Below are positions 35,397 through 47,704 of a stretch of 64,000 nt of DNA, in pieces. The stretch covers positions 136,501-200,500 of the forward strand of contig JAQJZZ010000019.1 of NCBI GenBank assembly GCA_030077755.1, read 5' to 3'. Below the pieces are notes generated by a model. That model was not told the origin of the DNA, made no database searches, and was given only the letters and a program-made list of their open reading frames with translations. How positions within the stretch are numbered: the stretch's first letter is position 1; each line of letters opens with the position of its first letter. The stretch comes from Filosporella fistucella. Taxonomy: Eukaryota > Ascomycota > Leotiomycetes > Helotiales. Made by a program: the position numbers and the translations under genes.

Positions 35397-36669
35397 CTTG
35401 CAAAATCAACAGTTGGAATAAATACAGGTATTGAAGAGTGGGATGTATATCCAATGTCTTCACTTGAGAAAATCTCCAGGAGAGATAAAGACAAAGTTAG
35501 AGAACTGAATTATCATTTACCCCATGGGGGAGTGGATACTTATAACCTCAACTCTCATACCTGGGGTACTTTCGCGGGGAACCTCCATCAAAACTGAGGG
35601 GTTTGAAAAGACTTCAACGTGCATACTAGGTAATCACGATTATCTCCCGCCCATAGGTAAGACCAGTGACAGCCACCGATGTTCAAAACATCGGCGTCTG
35701 ATGGAAAACGAGTCATATCTCGACCCGAATGAGGGAATTTATATGTAGATCTGTACATATAGTGTTATGCTCGTGATAGGCCTTTCTCAACATTTGGAAT
35801 CGAGGGAAAGTATGCCGAGTGGCTTCCCCGCATGTTCAGGTACTGTGCTAGCAGCAGAATATAGAGGGCAGAAGGAGGCAAGAGTAAGGGGCGGCAATTG
35901 GAGAAAATGGAAGACTGAATCAGGGAATTCGAGGCTATTCACATTCCTGCTCCTTATTTCCGGATCTGAGTTGCCGAACACACTCGGTTGACCTTCCCTG
36001 AGTTTGATGTGGCTTTTGAATTGTCAGCCTCGAGGCTGTCTGATGATTGATAGTCCTCCCCGGTTGCTGCATGTAATGGTTTGTGAAGACAAATTCCAAG
36101 ATATTCATAGCTTGAGTTGCTTGTTGTTCCTTTCGTCCTTTCGTCCTTTCGTCCTTGAAGTTTGTTGAAGTTGGTTATTGTGTGCGAAATGCCTTGCTTT
36201 GATTTTGTGGTTGTCATTGCAGTGCCCGGATCAGCCCAATGCGTTCAGCCGAGTTTCAGGGACTCCAACTAGCTGAGCACTCGGTAGAGGTTACCCCGAC
36301 AAATCCAGAAGATCCTCTCAAAGCAGATCAGATCTGTGGGAACATTTCTCTTTATCAAACTGAGCTCACACATGTCCGATTGTCAGCATTGGATTCAACA
36401 AGATGTCTCGCGGAATACTTTCTTCTCTTGTCTTGGCCGACTCTTCAAAGCTCCGAGAAGCGATACTATAACCCCACCTTCTCTCGAGGGCGTGCATGAC
36501 GACACCTCACCATCTCGTCTGGACGTGTCGTTGATGAAAGCTTGAGATACAAACATATATATACGCTCTACGGACAACAGCTAAGTATTCTACACCGTAG
36601 GTTTCGCAATATATCTCTGCTCCTTCCCAATCCTGCTCCTTTTACCCCATCTCCCGACAACGGTTCAAG
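35397..36669. other. Divergent intergenic region between MFS porter and SDR
   Basis: No gene is supported. The region contains the upstream sequences of both neighbours, a short TCCTTTCG repeat (listed separately), and a TATA-like CATATATATACG near 36553, about 115 bp before the dehydrogenase ATG. Confidence 0.6.
36128..36156. repeat. 8-bp tandem repeat, 3.6 copies
   Basis: The unit TCCTTTCG is repeated three times in a row plus a partial copy. It is located between the divergent MFS and dehydrogenase genes. It is probably simple slippage. Confidence 0.9.
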
Positions 36670-37626
36670 ATGGCTATGAATGTATTCTCTAAAACGGCCA
36701 TCGTCACCGGAGCCGGCTCCGGAATTAATCTCTGCTTTGCAAGGCAACTACTAGAAAAGGGATGCAATGTCGTCTTTGCAGATCTAGCGCTGCGACCTGA
36801 AGCCGATGCTGTCGTCTCGCAATACCCTCTCTCAGGCAGCGGCGCCAAAGCCATCTTCCAGAAGACAGATGTTGCAGACTGGGCACAACTAGACAAAATG
36901 TTCGAGGTAGCCATCCAGCACTTTGGAGGCGCAGATATAGTTTGTCCCGGGGCAGGTGTCTATGAACCGGTATGTGACCCTCCTTCCACCAGAATAAATC
37001 AGGTCTAACATTTTTAGCTTTGGTCTCAATTCTGGCACCCACCCGGATCTCCTCCCTCAAAAGACGAACCCTCTACCTCACGTTATGCCCTCCTCGATAT
37101 AAACCTCACCCATCCCATCCGCGTCACCCAGCTAGCCATCTCTCATTTCCTCGCCCGTAAGAAACCAGGCTGTATACCACACATCTCCTCCGTGGCAGGG
37201 CAGATGCCCTTCTTTCCAACTCCCGTCTACGTAGCTACCAAACACGCCATAAACGGCTTTGTGCGCTCGCTCGCTCCCTTAGAGAACCCTCCTTCTCCCT
37301 TACCGAAAATAAGAGTCAATGCCGTTGCACCAGCTAGGATCCTAACCCCGCTCTGGACAGACAACCCCGAGAAAATGAAGTTTGTGCCAGGTGAGGAGGA
37401 CAAGGCGGGATGGGTGACGGCTGATGAGGTCGCGAAAGTGATGGTGGAGTTGGTGGAGAGCGAGGATTATAAAGGGGGTGATATTATTGAGGTTGGGAGT
37501 GAGGTCAGGAGGGTGGAGATTTTGGGGGATTTGGGACCAAGGGAGGGAAGAAATAAGGTTGTTAGTGTGGAGAATGTGGGGGAGGATGCTTGGGCTTGTT
37601 TGAAGGGGATTTATGAAGGGAAATAG
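36670..37626 (+). CDS. Short-chain dehydrogenase/reductase (15-PGDH-like)
   Basis: The product is a 302-residue Rossmann-fold oxidoreductase that uses NAD(P) to oxidise or reduce a hydroxyl or keto group. Exons are 36670-36969 and 37018-37626 with a 48-bp intron. The nucleotide-binding motif TGAGSGIN (13-20) has Asn where the classical TGxxxGxG has Gly. FADLALRP follows strand 2, so an acidic residue there favours NAD. The usual NNAG is CPGAG. Catalytic residues are Ser158 (ISSVAG), Tyr171 and Lys175 (YVATK). An insertion (WHPPGSPPSKDEPSTSRY) precedes the ALLDINLTHP helix. These deviations recur in fungal 15-hydroxyprostaglandin-dehydrogenase-like proteins, so the enzyme is probably active. 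The natural substrate is unknown. The 3' part is G-rich compared with the 5' part. Confidence 0.87.
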
Positions 37627-40030
37627 GTGTTGGAGAGGTTCGTGATCTGGTTGTGGGTGAGGGGTTTTAATAGCGGGTGGGATAGAGGTTGCTTGCAGAG
37701 CGGGAGGTAATACTCAAATCTGTGAGTTTGTGACGCATCGCTGATTTTGGCTCTGGTGTTTCACACTTTCGTATTAAAACCATATTGGGCAAGCCGTTCA
37801 GATTTCGGGTCCTGGTACCAACTCTCTCCCTCGATTGCCGCTTTGTCCGACCGAACCTGACATTCAAACCCCATGTAAGCTCCTTTAATTTATCCGATCC
37901 TCTCCTCCTCGGCTTGGATCTCTGTCTATTCATGCAAATGGTGCGAGATCCTAGCAATTGGATGTGCAAATGATTCCTAGAAGGGGCAGAGATGAGAGGA
38001 GATTGTGATTTTGAGATGATGAGTGTGAGACTTGGGCTTAAGCAAAGGTGCGAGTAGAAAAATGGTGAGTTGGATGACTTGTGAATTTGTTATAAGAGGA
38101 TGCTCGGACATGAGACGGAATGATGATTGAAGAGTTGAATCGAGTATGCAAGGACACAACTGGGATTTAGGAAGCCTGAATGATCGCAACAATGAGAAAA
38201 TAGATGTAAGCATGATTAGATTTGCAACGAACAAAACGGGAGGATATATAGACAAATATACCTTTGGAGATGTACGTCGGTACCTGGTATGATTCGCAAT
38301 AAGTAATAATACAAAATGATGGAATCAATCATGAGATCTTGCTTTAATAGCCTATTGATGAGAGACCACTCAATCAAACATTGAAGTTGGAACAGTAGAA
38401 TGGCACCAATATATAGACATAAATATATGGTCTAAGGTAGACAGGCGACAGATACCTTTAGACAGATGTTGACATTAAATACAATCAAACATCGAAAATT
38501 CAAAGCATTGGAGCCTAGAATAGCTCAATGCACATCTTGATCGAGCATGTCAAGGAAGACGAAAGAATCATCTTCTGGACCACATAGGCACGATCTGGAC
38601 AACTCGTTATACAATTCAGACAAATGTCTCTGTGCCAACGTACTCCACATTTGTCTATGACCGAGTCAGAGAATGCCACATAGCCTGGTGTGAAGTTTAG
38701 TTAAGCTCATTCCTCAAATACAAATTCAAGACGTTTGCAAAACAAATCATGGACTCCAGCTCGGACCTTGTCCTGCTGAAGTTCACGCATGAAACTCGCT
38801 ACACATTACGATGTGGCACATGTCAACCAAGCCATGGAGGCTTCGCTCATGAAGATTTGAGGTGAGACAATGAAAACTTCGCTGTTGGCTTCAAGTACTG
38901 TGGTACTTCCATACGGGAGTCCTAGATTGTGATCATTGTGGTCGAACTGAGGATAACAAGTGCATAAAGAAGTTTGCTTACCCTCGTTTATTGTACTGTA
39001 CATGATTCTCAAGTGCAAGAGGACCCCTTATCCACCAATCCCTCAGCCTATCAGCCTCTTGGCATGCCAAGGTAGTCCAACTCAAGCTCCTGTCCTGCCC
39101 TGCCCCATCAAAAAGGCTCCCGTTTTCTTGTTTCAACCAAACACAAGTCACCAAGCTCGCCACAACTCAATTCAACCAATCATCGCATCAACAGTCATGA
39201 CCTCCCACATCGGGCCGCGTATCCCTGCCACCCTTACGCCAATCTCTGCTCGGCCCAAAACAGAAAGAACATCGATAAGCTGTTTTCCTTGGAAATTTCT
39301 GTATCTTAGCAGGGGACTAGCAAGATTGTGAATGCGCCGTTGCAGACTGAAGACGGCTGAGGTGGGAGAGTGACAAAGATGGTGAGTGGAAAAGAGGCGA
39401 GAGGCAAGAGGCAAAAAAGGAATTGATATTGTTGAGTTGTTGGAAGGCAAAAGGTGAAGAAATTGTCTGGATGGCTGGAATTGCCATGTTTTCCTCATCG
39501 TCTGTCTTTTTTGGTGTGCATGGCATAGCCGTGGAAGACATGGACATGGCAACCTAACCGGATAAACTTCAATGCAATTCACAATCCCTGCATAAGCCCA
39601 GCATAATCCTCCAATCAGCCAATCATCAGCCCGGCCTGCCAACTTTGGTTTTCGTCATTCAGGTCCTCTCCATCTCTCTCCCTGCTTCCCGTACAGTAGC
39701 TAGCTCATAACATTCGTTTCTCACTCCGTCCCCATCACGATCATCCTTCACTCTTCTCCACGACATATTTCGATCGGTTCAGGAAATCATCGCATTGTTC
39801 ATTTTTACATTCGTTGTAATCTACTGCCACTCGTAACATCATACCAAAGCCGTCGCTACCACAGCCCGCAAACTTTGTCCCTCGTTAGGTCCAAACCGCT
39901 CCCATCCACTCTCGCTCAATTGCTCGCCCAGCTCGATACCAACTTTCAAACGCGTCGCAAAGATTTCATTCGAGCTCAATCTCATAAACATTCAAACCAG
40001 AAGCTCAGATCATTCGTGCAGAGCTTCAAA
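37627..40030. other. Intergenic, no supported gene
   Basis: Only short frames are present, the longest (39172-39642, minus) of 156 codons without motif or splice support and with low-complexity Ser/Leu content. The last 300 bases are strongly pyrimidine-rich (CTCTCC and TTCACTC runs) and form the likely long 5' leader of the GH72 gene. Confidence 0.55.
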
Positions 40031-41430
40031 ATGTTCTCGAAGACCTTGAAGACGGCCGGTTTGCTGGCTAGCTTGGCTATCAGCGCTGTAAATGCGGCAG
40101 TACCTACCATTTCACAGGTGGGAACAAAGTTCTTCTACAGCAATGGAACACAGTACTATATCAAGGGTATGTAGTTGCCTCTACCTGAAGGTCAATCGCT
40201 AATTGTTATAGGAATTGCATATCAGCTCACCGAAGACGATCCTCTAATCAATACCGCACAATGCCAACGCGATGCCTCTCTCATGGCCACTTTGAATGCA
40301 AATGCCATTCGTGTTTACCATGTTGATCCTACCGGAGACCATTCAGGTTGCATGACGGCTTTTGCCAATGCGGGAATCTACCTCTTAGTCGATCTAGATA
40401 CTTTCACCACAGACATTGACCCAGTTAGTTCCCTCAAGTCAAGATTTTACCAAGACCGCACTGACATTCCTAGCACCACACTGAATGGTCGCAAAGCATG
40501 TTCGACGCTTATGCCAGAGTCATGGATGCTTTCCACCAATACAGCAATACCCTGGGTTTCTTTGTCGGAAATGAAGTCATTGCTCTAAACAACCAGTCTC
40601 TAGCTGCTCCATATATCAAGGCTGCTGCCCGCGACATGAAGGCTTATAGAGATAAGAAGGGTTATAGAAAGATTCCTGTGGGATACTCCGCGGCTGATAT
40701 CGCCGAATTGCGACCCATGTTGCAAAACTACCTCTCCTGCGGTTCGAATGCGAACGAGTCGATCGATTTCTTTGGCTTGAATGCTTATGAATGGTGTGGT
40801 GCCAATACTATGCTGACATCGGGATACGATAAGCTCAACACGTACGCCAAGGACATGAATATCCCTATCTTCTTCTCCGAAACTGGTTGCAATACCGTTC
40901 GACCTCGTACATTTGATGACCAGACTGCGATCTTGGGTCCAGATATGAACAGTCTCTGGTCTGGAACAATCGTATACGAGTGGATTGAAGAGGCCAACAA
41001 CTACGGTCTCATCTCATACGGCCCCGCGGTCGCCGCCACGGTTGTAGCTACCGGAATAGCGGGTGGATTTTCGAGACAAGGCACACCCACACCCGTCTCT
41101 CCCGATTTCGCGAATCTACAAAGCCAGTGGAAGTCCTTGAACCCAACTGGTATTGCCAGCTCGGCTTATACTCCGACTCTTACACCACCGGCATGCCCTA
41201 CCTCGACTGCCGGAGGATGGTTGGTAGATGGTGACGTAAAGCTACCAAGTGTAGGCCAAACATTGGCAACTGGCTCTACCAGCGTTCAAGCCGCTTCTAC
41301 AGGAACACCCACCGGATCCTCAGCCACACCATCGAGCACAAAGAATGCCGGAGCAAATGGAGGGAAAGAAATTGCAGGTATGAGCTTCGGGCTCGTAACT
41401 GTCATGTTGGGTTTCATGTACTGGCTATAA
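40031..41430 (+). CDS. GH72 beta-1,3-glucanosyltransferase, GPI-anchored
   Basis: The product is a 434-residue cell-wall enzyme of the Gas/Gel/Phr family. It cuts beta-1,3-glucan and transfers the new end to another chain, elongating wall glucan at the outer plasma membrane. Exons are 40031-40166, 40212-40423 and 40474-41430. Residues 1-22 form a signal peptide (TAGLLASLAISAVNAA). The GH72 domain includes KGIAYQL, NAIRVYHVDP and GIYLLVDLDT. The acid/base Glu150 (FVGNEVI) and nucleophile Glu252 (FFSETGCN) are separated by 102 residues, as in yeast Gas1. YEWCGANT is also typical. The C-terminus is Ser/Thr/Gly-rich and ends in a hydrophobic stretch (GMSFGLVTVMLGFMYWL), a GPI-attachment signal. 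There is no Cys-rich CBM43 module, so this is the short subgroup. The sequence is intact. Confidence 0.95.
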
Positions 41431-41963
41431 GCCAGGAAAACCAGAGAAGAAAAGAACTGCTTTGTATTTGTATATACTGCATTGCATGGGCGAAAGGATT
41501 GAGAAGGGGCCAGGCTGGACCTCTTACATTGATGTATGTACATTGCATTATGAGCGCATGATAGACGAGCGCGGTGTTTTGGCGTATGGGATTTTCTATC
41601 AAGAGGGCATAAAGATAAGCTCTTTGGAGAGCTTGACTGAGAGACAGAAAACGATCTGTTAATGTAATTCTGATGAATGAGTTCAATCAAGACATTTTGA
41701 ATGGCCTTTGGGCAAAAATATGTGTGTGATGTGAGAAAGGGTTGGTGAGTAAAGTCCGAGTTCCGTGATAACTCTTTGGTCTCCCTACCAAAAAAAAAAG
41801 CAAAAGAAAGTGTCGGGTAAAGCCGTTCTTAAACGCACTCTAGATGACTATCAGCTGGACCCTCCCAAAAGGGGAACTTACGGCGGTCGAAACGATTTTA
41901 CCGTCAGGATTGAATGACTCCATAGTATTCCCCACTAAGCCACCTCACCTAAGGCGATGGAGG

Positions 41964-41996
<33 letters not shown>

Positions 41997-43895
41997 GTTA
42001 TTGTGGTATGTGAAGTACACGTTAGAGCCTATGAATATAACGACGATGACAAGAGCCAATAGTTCTCAGATCTTCGAGTTGAGGAGACTGAGATCAGAGG
42101 GATGAGGCTGCTCTGGTGAAGAAGTTATCTTATCTTATTTGACTTGGTTGATATCCTCAATTGTTCTTTTTACATTATCTTCTTAAGTTGAAAGTATCGA
42201 TTTGAATTTTGTTCTCACTATGTTAAATACCGGTGCACTTCGTTTTTGGGAGTTTCTATAGACATTTGGCTGTTTGGAATTACTTTGGTACAAGCTATCT
42301 ATGTTTACTGGCTACTTTTGATAAGCCTTGGTGGTTGGATCCACTACAAGTACGTGTATATCTTGAAATTTGTCTATAGCTACTCTGTTATAAGTGTTAG
42401 GAGGAAGTCTTGTTAGGATTCCCGCTCATCGTCATGGTCCTTGGAACCCTTTATTGTTTAGTACTTTGCAACTGCTCTGGTGACTAATCTTGATGCACTT
42501 ACTTGGTGCTTTTGACAATTTCCGCCGATGGATTTTGCTTATATCAATTTTCAATCTTCCTTTGAATTTGTGTATGGCTACTTTTTCAAGATGGGTCACG
42601 TGTGCCCCGTTACCCAATCGTCCTTTTCCAATAATATCCCACTATAGAAGAATGAGCATCGCTTCAATTCATCTATCGACTCCCTGAGTTGAACTCAGAG
42701 TTTCTCACTTGTATGAGTACATACATGTAAGCTCACATTTGACATTGAGGTTAAAGGTGAAAAAGAAGAATAAGGCGAGCAGTCTGAATTCTGACTACCT
42801 GATTCATCGGACCGAATCAATCCAACGTCTATAGATTTGACTATGTTTCGGCATGTGAAAGTAGCACTAGGAAACCCCCAACGAGATCTGGAAAACGGAA
42901 GCCCTATGTGTGTCACAGATGGTCACATGGTTAATCACATGATGCTCTATATCAACTGTTAGTATGGAGGAAGCACAACCATCTCTCAAGCCTGACTATT
43001 TCCTGTCTGGATACAAGGCTCTGCAAATTGTTCTCTGCCAGGCAAAGTTCAGTGGTGGTTGTGATTTTTGCTCTCTTCAAGTTCTACGTTTTCTCCATTG
43101 CGAAGATTCGGTGCAACCCCTCTCGAGGTTGTCCATTTGATGGATCAACAGAAACAATACTGTCTACTTGAGTGATAGCGAGTATAGATGTAGTTATGGA
43201 AGAGAGTCAGGAATCGGTTCTTGCTGGAACACTCCACACATGTGAAGCGAGTTGAAGACTGCTTCCAATTGAGCACCACATCGAAAGAGTGCTGTTCTAT
43301 TGAAAGAATGCAAGGGCCTCAAAGATTGCAGAGGCATATAAGGTTCATCTGTATTTCTTCAATATGGTCTAATGTTGAACTTTCTGTTTGCTGCCCAAAT
43401 TTTGTGAGCCGTACTAAGAGCCTTGCGGGTAGCCTTCTATGACGAGGACAGAAGGCTGGCAAGGAACTTTTGGTAGCCTCGCCCACTAACTACCAAATTT
43501 CGTACCCTCTTTTAATTGCAGCAGCTATTATCGACGGTTTCCAGAACCAAGGTCGTATTTGCAATCCCGAAAGCCAACACCCGCTGCAGACCTCGCATTG
43601 GTACCGCAGACTACCTCACTAGAGCTGAGCCGTGGCCCCAGTCTTGTGAACTCGAATTCGAACTCGAACTTGAAACCTCCAATGCAGAACAATTTCCACT
43701 TACTTTAAAAGTGAATAGCTCTCGCGCACTACAAGACTTCTTGTGCCTCTCAAAATTTCCTCTTCTCTTTTATCTTTCAACAAACTCAACAACTTTGACA
43801 ACGACAGCCAACATAACTCACAGCGACACATCTTCAGTACCGTACTTCCTCTCCACCTTTGCGCATCACTACTGACATCCTCCAGCAGCGCAACC
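41431..43895. other. Intergenic, no supported gene, contains a long G run
   Basis: No gene is supported. The main feature is a 29-base G homopolymer (listed separately). The rest is ordinary A/T-rich sequence with short frames. The final 150 bases (ACTCGAACTTGAAACC and CAACTTTGACAACG runs) are the probable leader of the 680-residue gene. Confidence 0.55.
41967..41995 (+). repeat. 29-base G homopolymer
   Basis: A perfect run of 29 G follows GGAGGGGA, so the plus strand is purine-only for 39 bases (41957-41995). It lies about 540 bp downstream of the GH72 stop. Such runs form G-quadruplexes, are unstable in replication and are hard to sequence, so the exact length is uncertain. Confidence 0.9.
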
Positions 43896-46637
43896 ATGTG
43901 TTTCTCACCTCATCGCCCCGAGCGTGAGGATCCCTTCTACGACGAATTTACAGACCGACTCCAAGAACGAAACAAGGAGAACGTCATGCGAGAGGCAGCC
44001 GCCAAGCTTCACAAAGTCCACGAAGGCTCCAAGCAGACCCCCGAGCCCTACCTGGAGTTCATCGACAAGCTTACGAACAACCACCGCTACCTCAAAAAGG
44101 AACCAGCTTTACCCCCCGCAAACATCAAATCCCTCTCTTCCCATGGCGGCACAACCCTCCGTCCTGCCTTCTACAAAGACCTCCCGTCATCAGGCTATCT
44201 TCCCTCCCCCGCTCTCCCCTCTACCACCTCCGAGGGCATTATAACCAGCGCTCCCTGTAACATGGCCGGCCGCCCATACACGCACCTCGCTCCCGACAAC
44301 AGCATGTTCCGAGTCGCTCCTCCAAAGAACCTCGAGATTCGATTGAAGTCACAATCACAAGCTCTCGATGCACTTGACAAAGCGTTCTATGATCGGGGAT
44401 TACATCCTGTGGTTGATGTTGGAGGTTTACCTATTGGAGAGGAAGATGGAGATAAGAGTACATTGGAGAGAGAGGTGGGGGTGAGAGATATTTTGGAGCG
44501 GCATGTTGAGGGAAGGATGGGACATGTTATGTGGGCTAGTAAGAGGTTGCAGGCTGTGATGGGAATCAGCAATGATATTCCATTTGGTGAGTCTTCTTTT
44601 TTTCTTTTCTCCCGTTAGTTTATTCTTGCGTTTGAGTTCTGTCTTGGCTCGAGTCGTTTTAGATGGAGGTCTTTTGTTGAAATGGAGGATGACGTAGTAC
44701 TGTTGTCTCTGTCCTTTGCTTGGTTTAACATTTCTTCACACTATCTCTCCTTATTTGGATCTGTCCCCTTTATTTTCGAATCCCTTCTACTTCTGCAGCT
44801 TTCAATACACTCGCACCTCCACTCCAAGATTTCTTCTTTCTATTCCTTCACTTGCCCTATATTCTCCTCTTCCCAAATGATCCAGTGACCTTCTGTGGTT
44901 ACAATACACCTGCCCATATTTGCACATGTTCTGGACGATATTCATATTTTATTTACCTGGCTTGCTGTGCAACCGCTATCTACCGAAGATAACCCTGTTT
45001 CCGCTCATCTTTTTCAGACGAATTCTTTAATACTTTTCTTTCTCAAGAAAACAAAGTTATTTTCCGATGTAAACTCAATTTCCGCTCATCTTCTTTGCAC
45101 GATATCTATCTTTTCTCAAAGAAGAAGAGCAAGCCGTATGCCGATGTTTACCCAGTCCCTGTCTATCCTTCAGACATTCTCTTTTCAGTGCTTCTTTACT
45201 TGATAGAATTATTGATTATTCACTAACCTACAATGTAGATCTTCCTTATCACGATGACCCACTCGGCCTTCGGAAAAACAGAGCTCCTGCCAACCAAAGC
45301 ATCAAACCCGAAACACTCGCTATCCCTGATCCCAAACTTCGCCACCGTCGAACTGATAGCAGTGGAATAATTGTTGATCCCATCACCGGACGTGGCTTGA
45401 GAAGATGGCTTGCAGTTCGAGGTTATGAAATTGATCCGTCCCATGTGCGACATATCAACGCAACCAGTATCACGTTCCATGATATAACTCCAGCCATGAA
45501 CGCGACTGGTACTGGTGAAAATGCTTTTAGCAACATTATGCTTGCTCATTATGATGCCGATATGGGGTTGAACCCACAAAGAAAAGTTGGTGTTTGGGAG
45601 ATTGACTTGTAAGCAATTCCATCTCACCGCTAGACAGCCATGTTGATTTATATAGACCAGCAGATTCCATTGACCCAAAGACTGGAAATCCTTTTGGTGA
45701 GGTCCAAACATGGGTTTACTTCTTCATTGAGCGTCCTATCGTCAGCTTCGATGACTCGAACATGAGCACTATCCCAAGACCCGAATGGCACCGCAACGAT
45801 GAGCCAAGTCCTGATGGAGATACAAAGCTTCCTCGTGCCCCTCTCCGTCCACCTCCAGGTCTCAATTACCCAGAGTACGCCGGCGAACCTCACCGAAGAG
45901 GCCCACCAAACTTCCCTAGTCCTATGCCTAAGTCGTGGGTTGTGTTTGCCGCTCCGAAGGCCAATATCACATCCTACAAGCCCCAAGTTGATAGCACCAT
46001 GCCCGCAGACAGTAGCGATATCATCCACAAGAGAATCCACTACGATCTCTCCCATCAAGGTCTCCCAATCTTTGAGTTCTCCTCTTCTCGAGCAGATACC
46101 AACACAGTCAACAATCCCTACGTCCGTGAATCCCGCCAATGGCTCTCAGTCGAACACATCGGTCCCTACTTCACAGCCGATAGATACGAAACCATGTGTA
46201 AGGACGAATACAATACCACTTGGCTCCGTTTCCAAGCTGAGCTCCCATCCAACATCCAACGTTTCGGCGAAAGCGATACCCGCGCCTGCCGCAACCGCGC
46301 AAGCATGGTTCCTACCCCGTTCCAAGGCGAATGGTGGAACGAGTTCTACAATCGGCTATACGCTGATGAAGCTTCATGGGCTCGCATCCGAAAAGTCATG
46401 AGTACAGGCTATTGCCACGTTGTCGTCCGCTATGATCATGATCCTAGGAAGGAAGAGTGGAACCGAGATCACAACTGCATGGGTATGGAACCTAGTAATC
46501 GTCCATATGTCAGTCTCAAGGACCGAATCGTCAAGGGTAGAATTGAGAGAGGAGAGACTAGGAGACGCAAGGAGTTGAACTCATTGAAGGACTATATCGC
46601 TGGGGGAAAGGTTGGTATCACGATTAGTCAGAATTGA
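43896..46637 (+). CDS. Conserved fungal protein of unknown function (680 residues)
   Basis: There are three exons, 43896-44586, 45239-45608 and 45656-46637, with introns of 652 and 47 bp. The start MCFSPHRPEREDPFYDEF opens a charged helical region. The middle contains ordered stretches such as GRGLRRWLAVRGYEIDPSHV and FSNIMLAHYDADMG. The last third is Pro-rich and then ordered (GEWWNEFYNRLYADEASWARIRKVM, CHVVVRYDHDPRKEEW). There is no signal peptide, membrane helix or known catalytic motif. I do not recognise a named family, though the mix of ordered blocks suggests a genuine globular C-terminal domain. An alternative upstream in-frame ATG-less extension exists but adds a Ser/Thr-rich leader translation and is not preferred. 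Confidence 0.8.
44587..45238 (+). other. Unusually long intron (652 bp)
   Basis: The intron starts GTGAGT and ends CTACAATGTAG, with a branch-site-like CACTAACC 21-28 bases before the end. It is about ten times longer than other introns in the window and pyrimidine-rich on the coding strand. The words TTTCCGCTCATCTT recur near 44998-45012 and 45080-45095. No coding exon or RNA gene was recognised inside. Confidence 0.7.
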
Positions 46638-47704
46638 CCGATTGTGAGCGTTAACGAGAGTGCTAGGCTTCTCATGGATCGTCAACGCGAATGGTTTGAG
46701 GTGGTTAAGGGAGGTGGTTGTGCTTTCTGAAATGAGAAAACCTGCTGATATTTGTGGATACGCCTGGAGTTTCTGATCTAGGAACTGGAAATGGCGTTAT
46801 CAGAGGATGCATGCATGTGGGATGGAGTTCCGAAATGGCGTCATTGCATTATATGGAGTATTTGGGAGACGACCATCCATTTCGGTGATGAAGTGGCCGT
46901 TCTTGACGCCCCTGATTGCATCACTGCGCAGTAATAGAGAAATCGTTACTGCATACATTAATTGAGAATTTCTGGGATTAATTGAATAATAAGACAAACC
47001 GTCTATTATTTCACGTTTGTTTTCAATCTGTTGGATATAATGTCCACCATGCCACCTGTGAAGTTAAATCTCTCCCTCGCCTCCCCTCAGTGGTGTCTTG
47101 GCACCATTCCCCTTTTCACTCTCGCTTAAAATTCCACGCCACTCAGGCTCTCGCTCTAAATTGCTTCCTTTCCCCAATAAAGAAGGGACATCACAGATTC
47201 CTAGAGGTGTAGCTTACCTGAGTACCTCTCAAAAGTTGTCGTCACATTAATTGGAGCCCTTCTACTTTGTAAAAGAACATCGAAAAGTCGATAGGTTGAA
47301 AAGTATTGGTACAAATGTACAGCCAAAGTGATATAACATCGAAGTGGGTGGAGAGCGACTGTGTAAAACAGTCCAGACTGATTTCTACTGCATGCAACTA
47401 TGAGCAAGTCACTTTTACTTTAGTCAATGGCACCTCCTCCTTAAAGCCATGCGGCAAAATTGGGCGTGACACAAAAGAGGCTGTGCCAGCTGCAGAGGGC
47501 AATTCGATAGGGGTTGCAGCGCCACGTGAATTGGTTTTCGCTCAGCCTCCACAATCTTTGTTAGATACAGCTTATATGATGCCACAACCTACCTTGGATT
47601 AAATTGAAATACGACTTGACATTTTCCCTCCAAAATAATAAAAGTAAATCGAGATCCAAGCCAATAATATCTGTATATCTACTTATCGCTGAGCTCAAAT
47701 CTCA
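46638..47704. other. Intergenic, no supported gene
   Basis: There are short frames only. It contains the 3' flank of the 680-residue gene and the promoter of the next gene. I see no repeat or RNA structure. Confidence 0.55.

Noticed and set aside
39172..39642. 156-codon minus-strand frame
   Set aside because: Low-complexity Ser/Leu/His content, no motif, no splice context, and it lies in the pyrimidine-rich leader region of the GH72 gene.
45648..46139. 163-codon minus-strand and 200-codon plus-strand frames inside exon 3 of the 680-residue gene
   Set aside because: Both overlap the better-supported frame that continues through two splice junctions to a total divisible by three.
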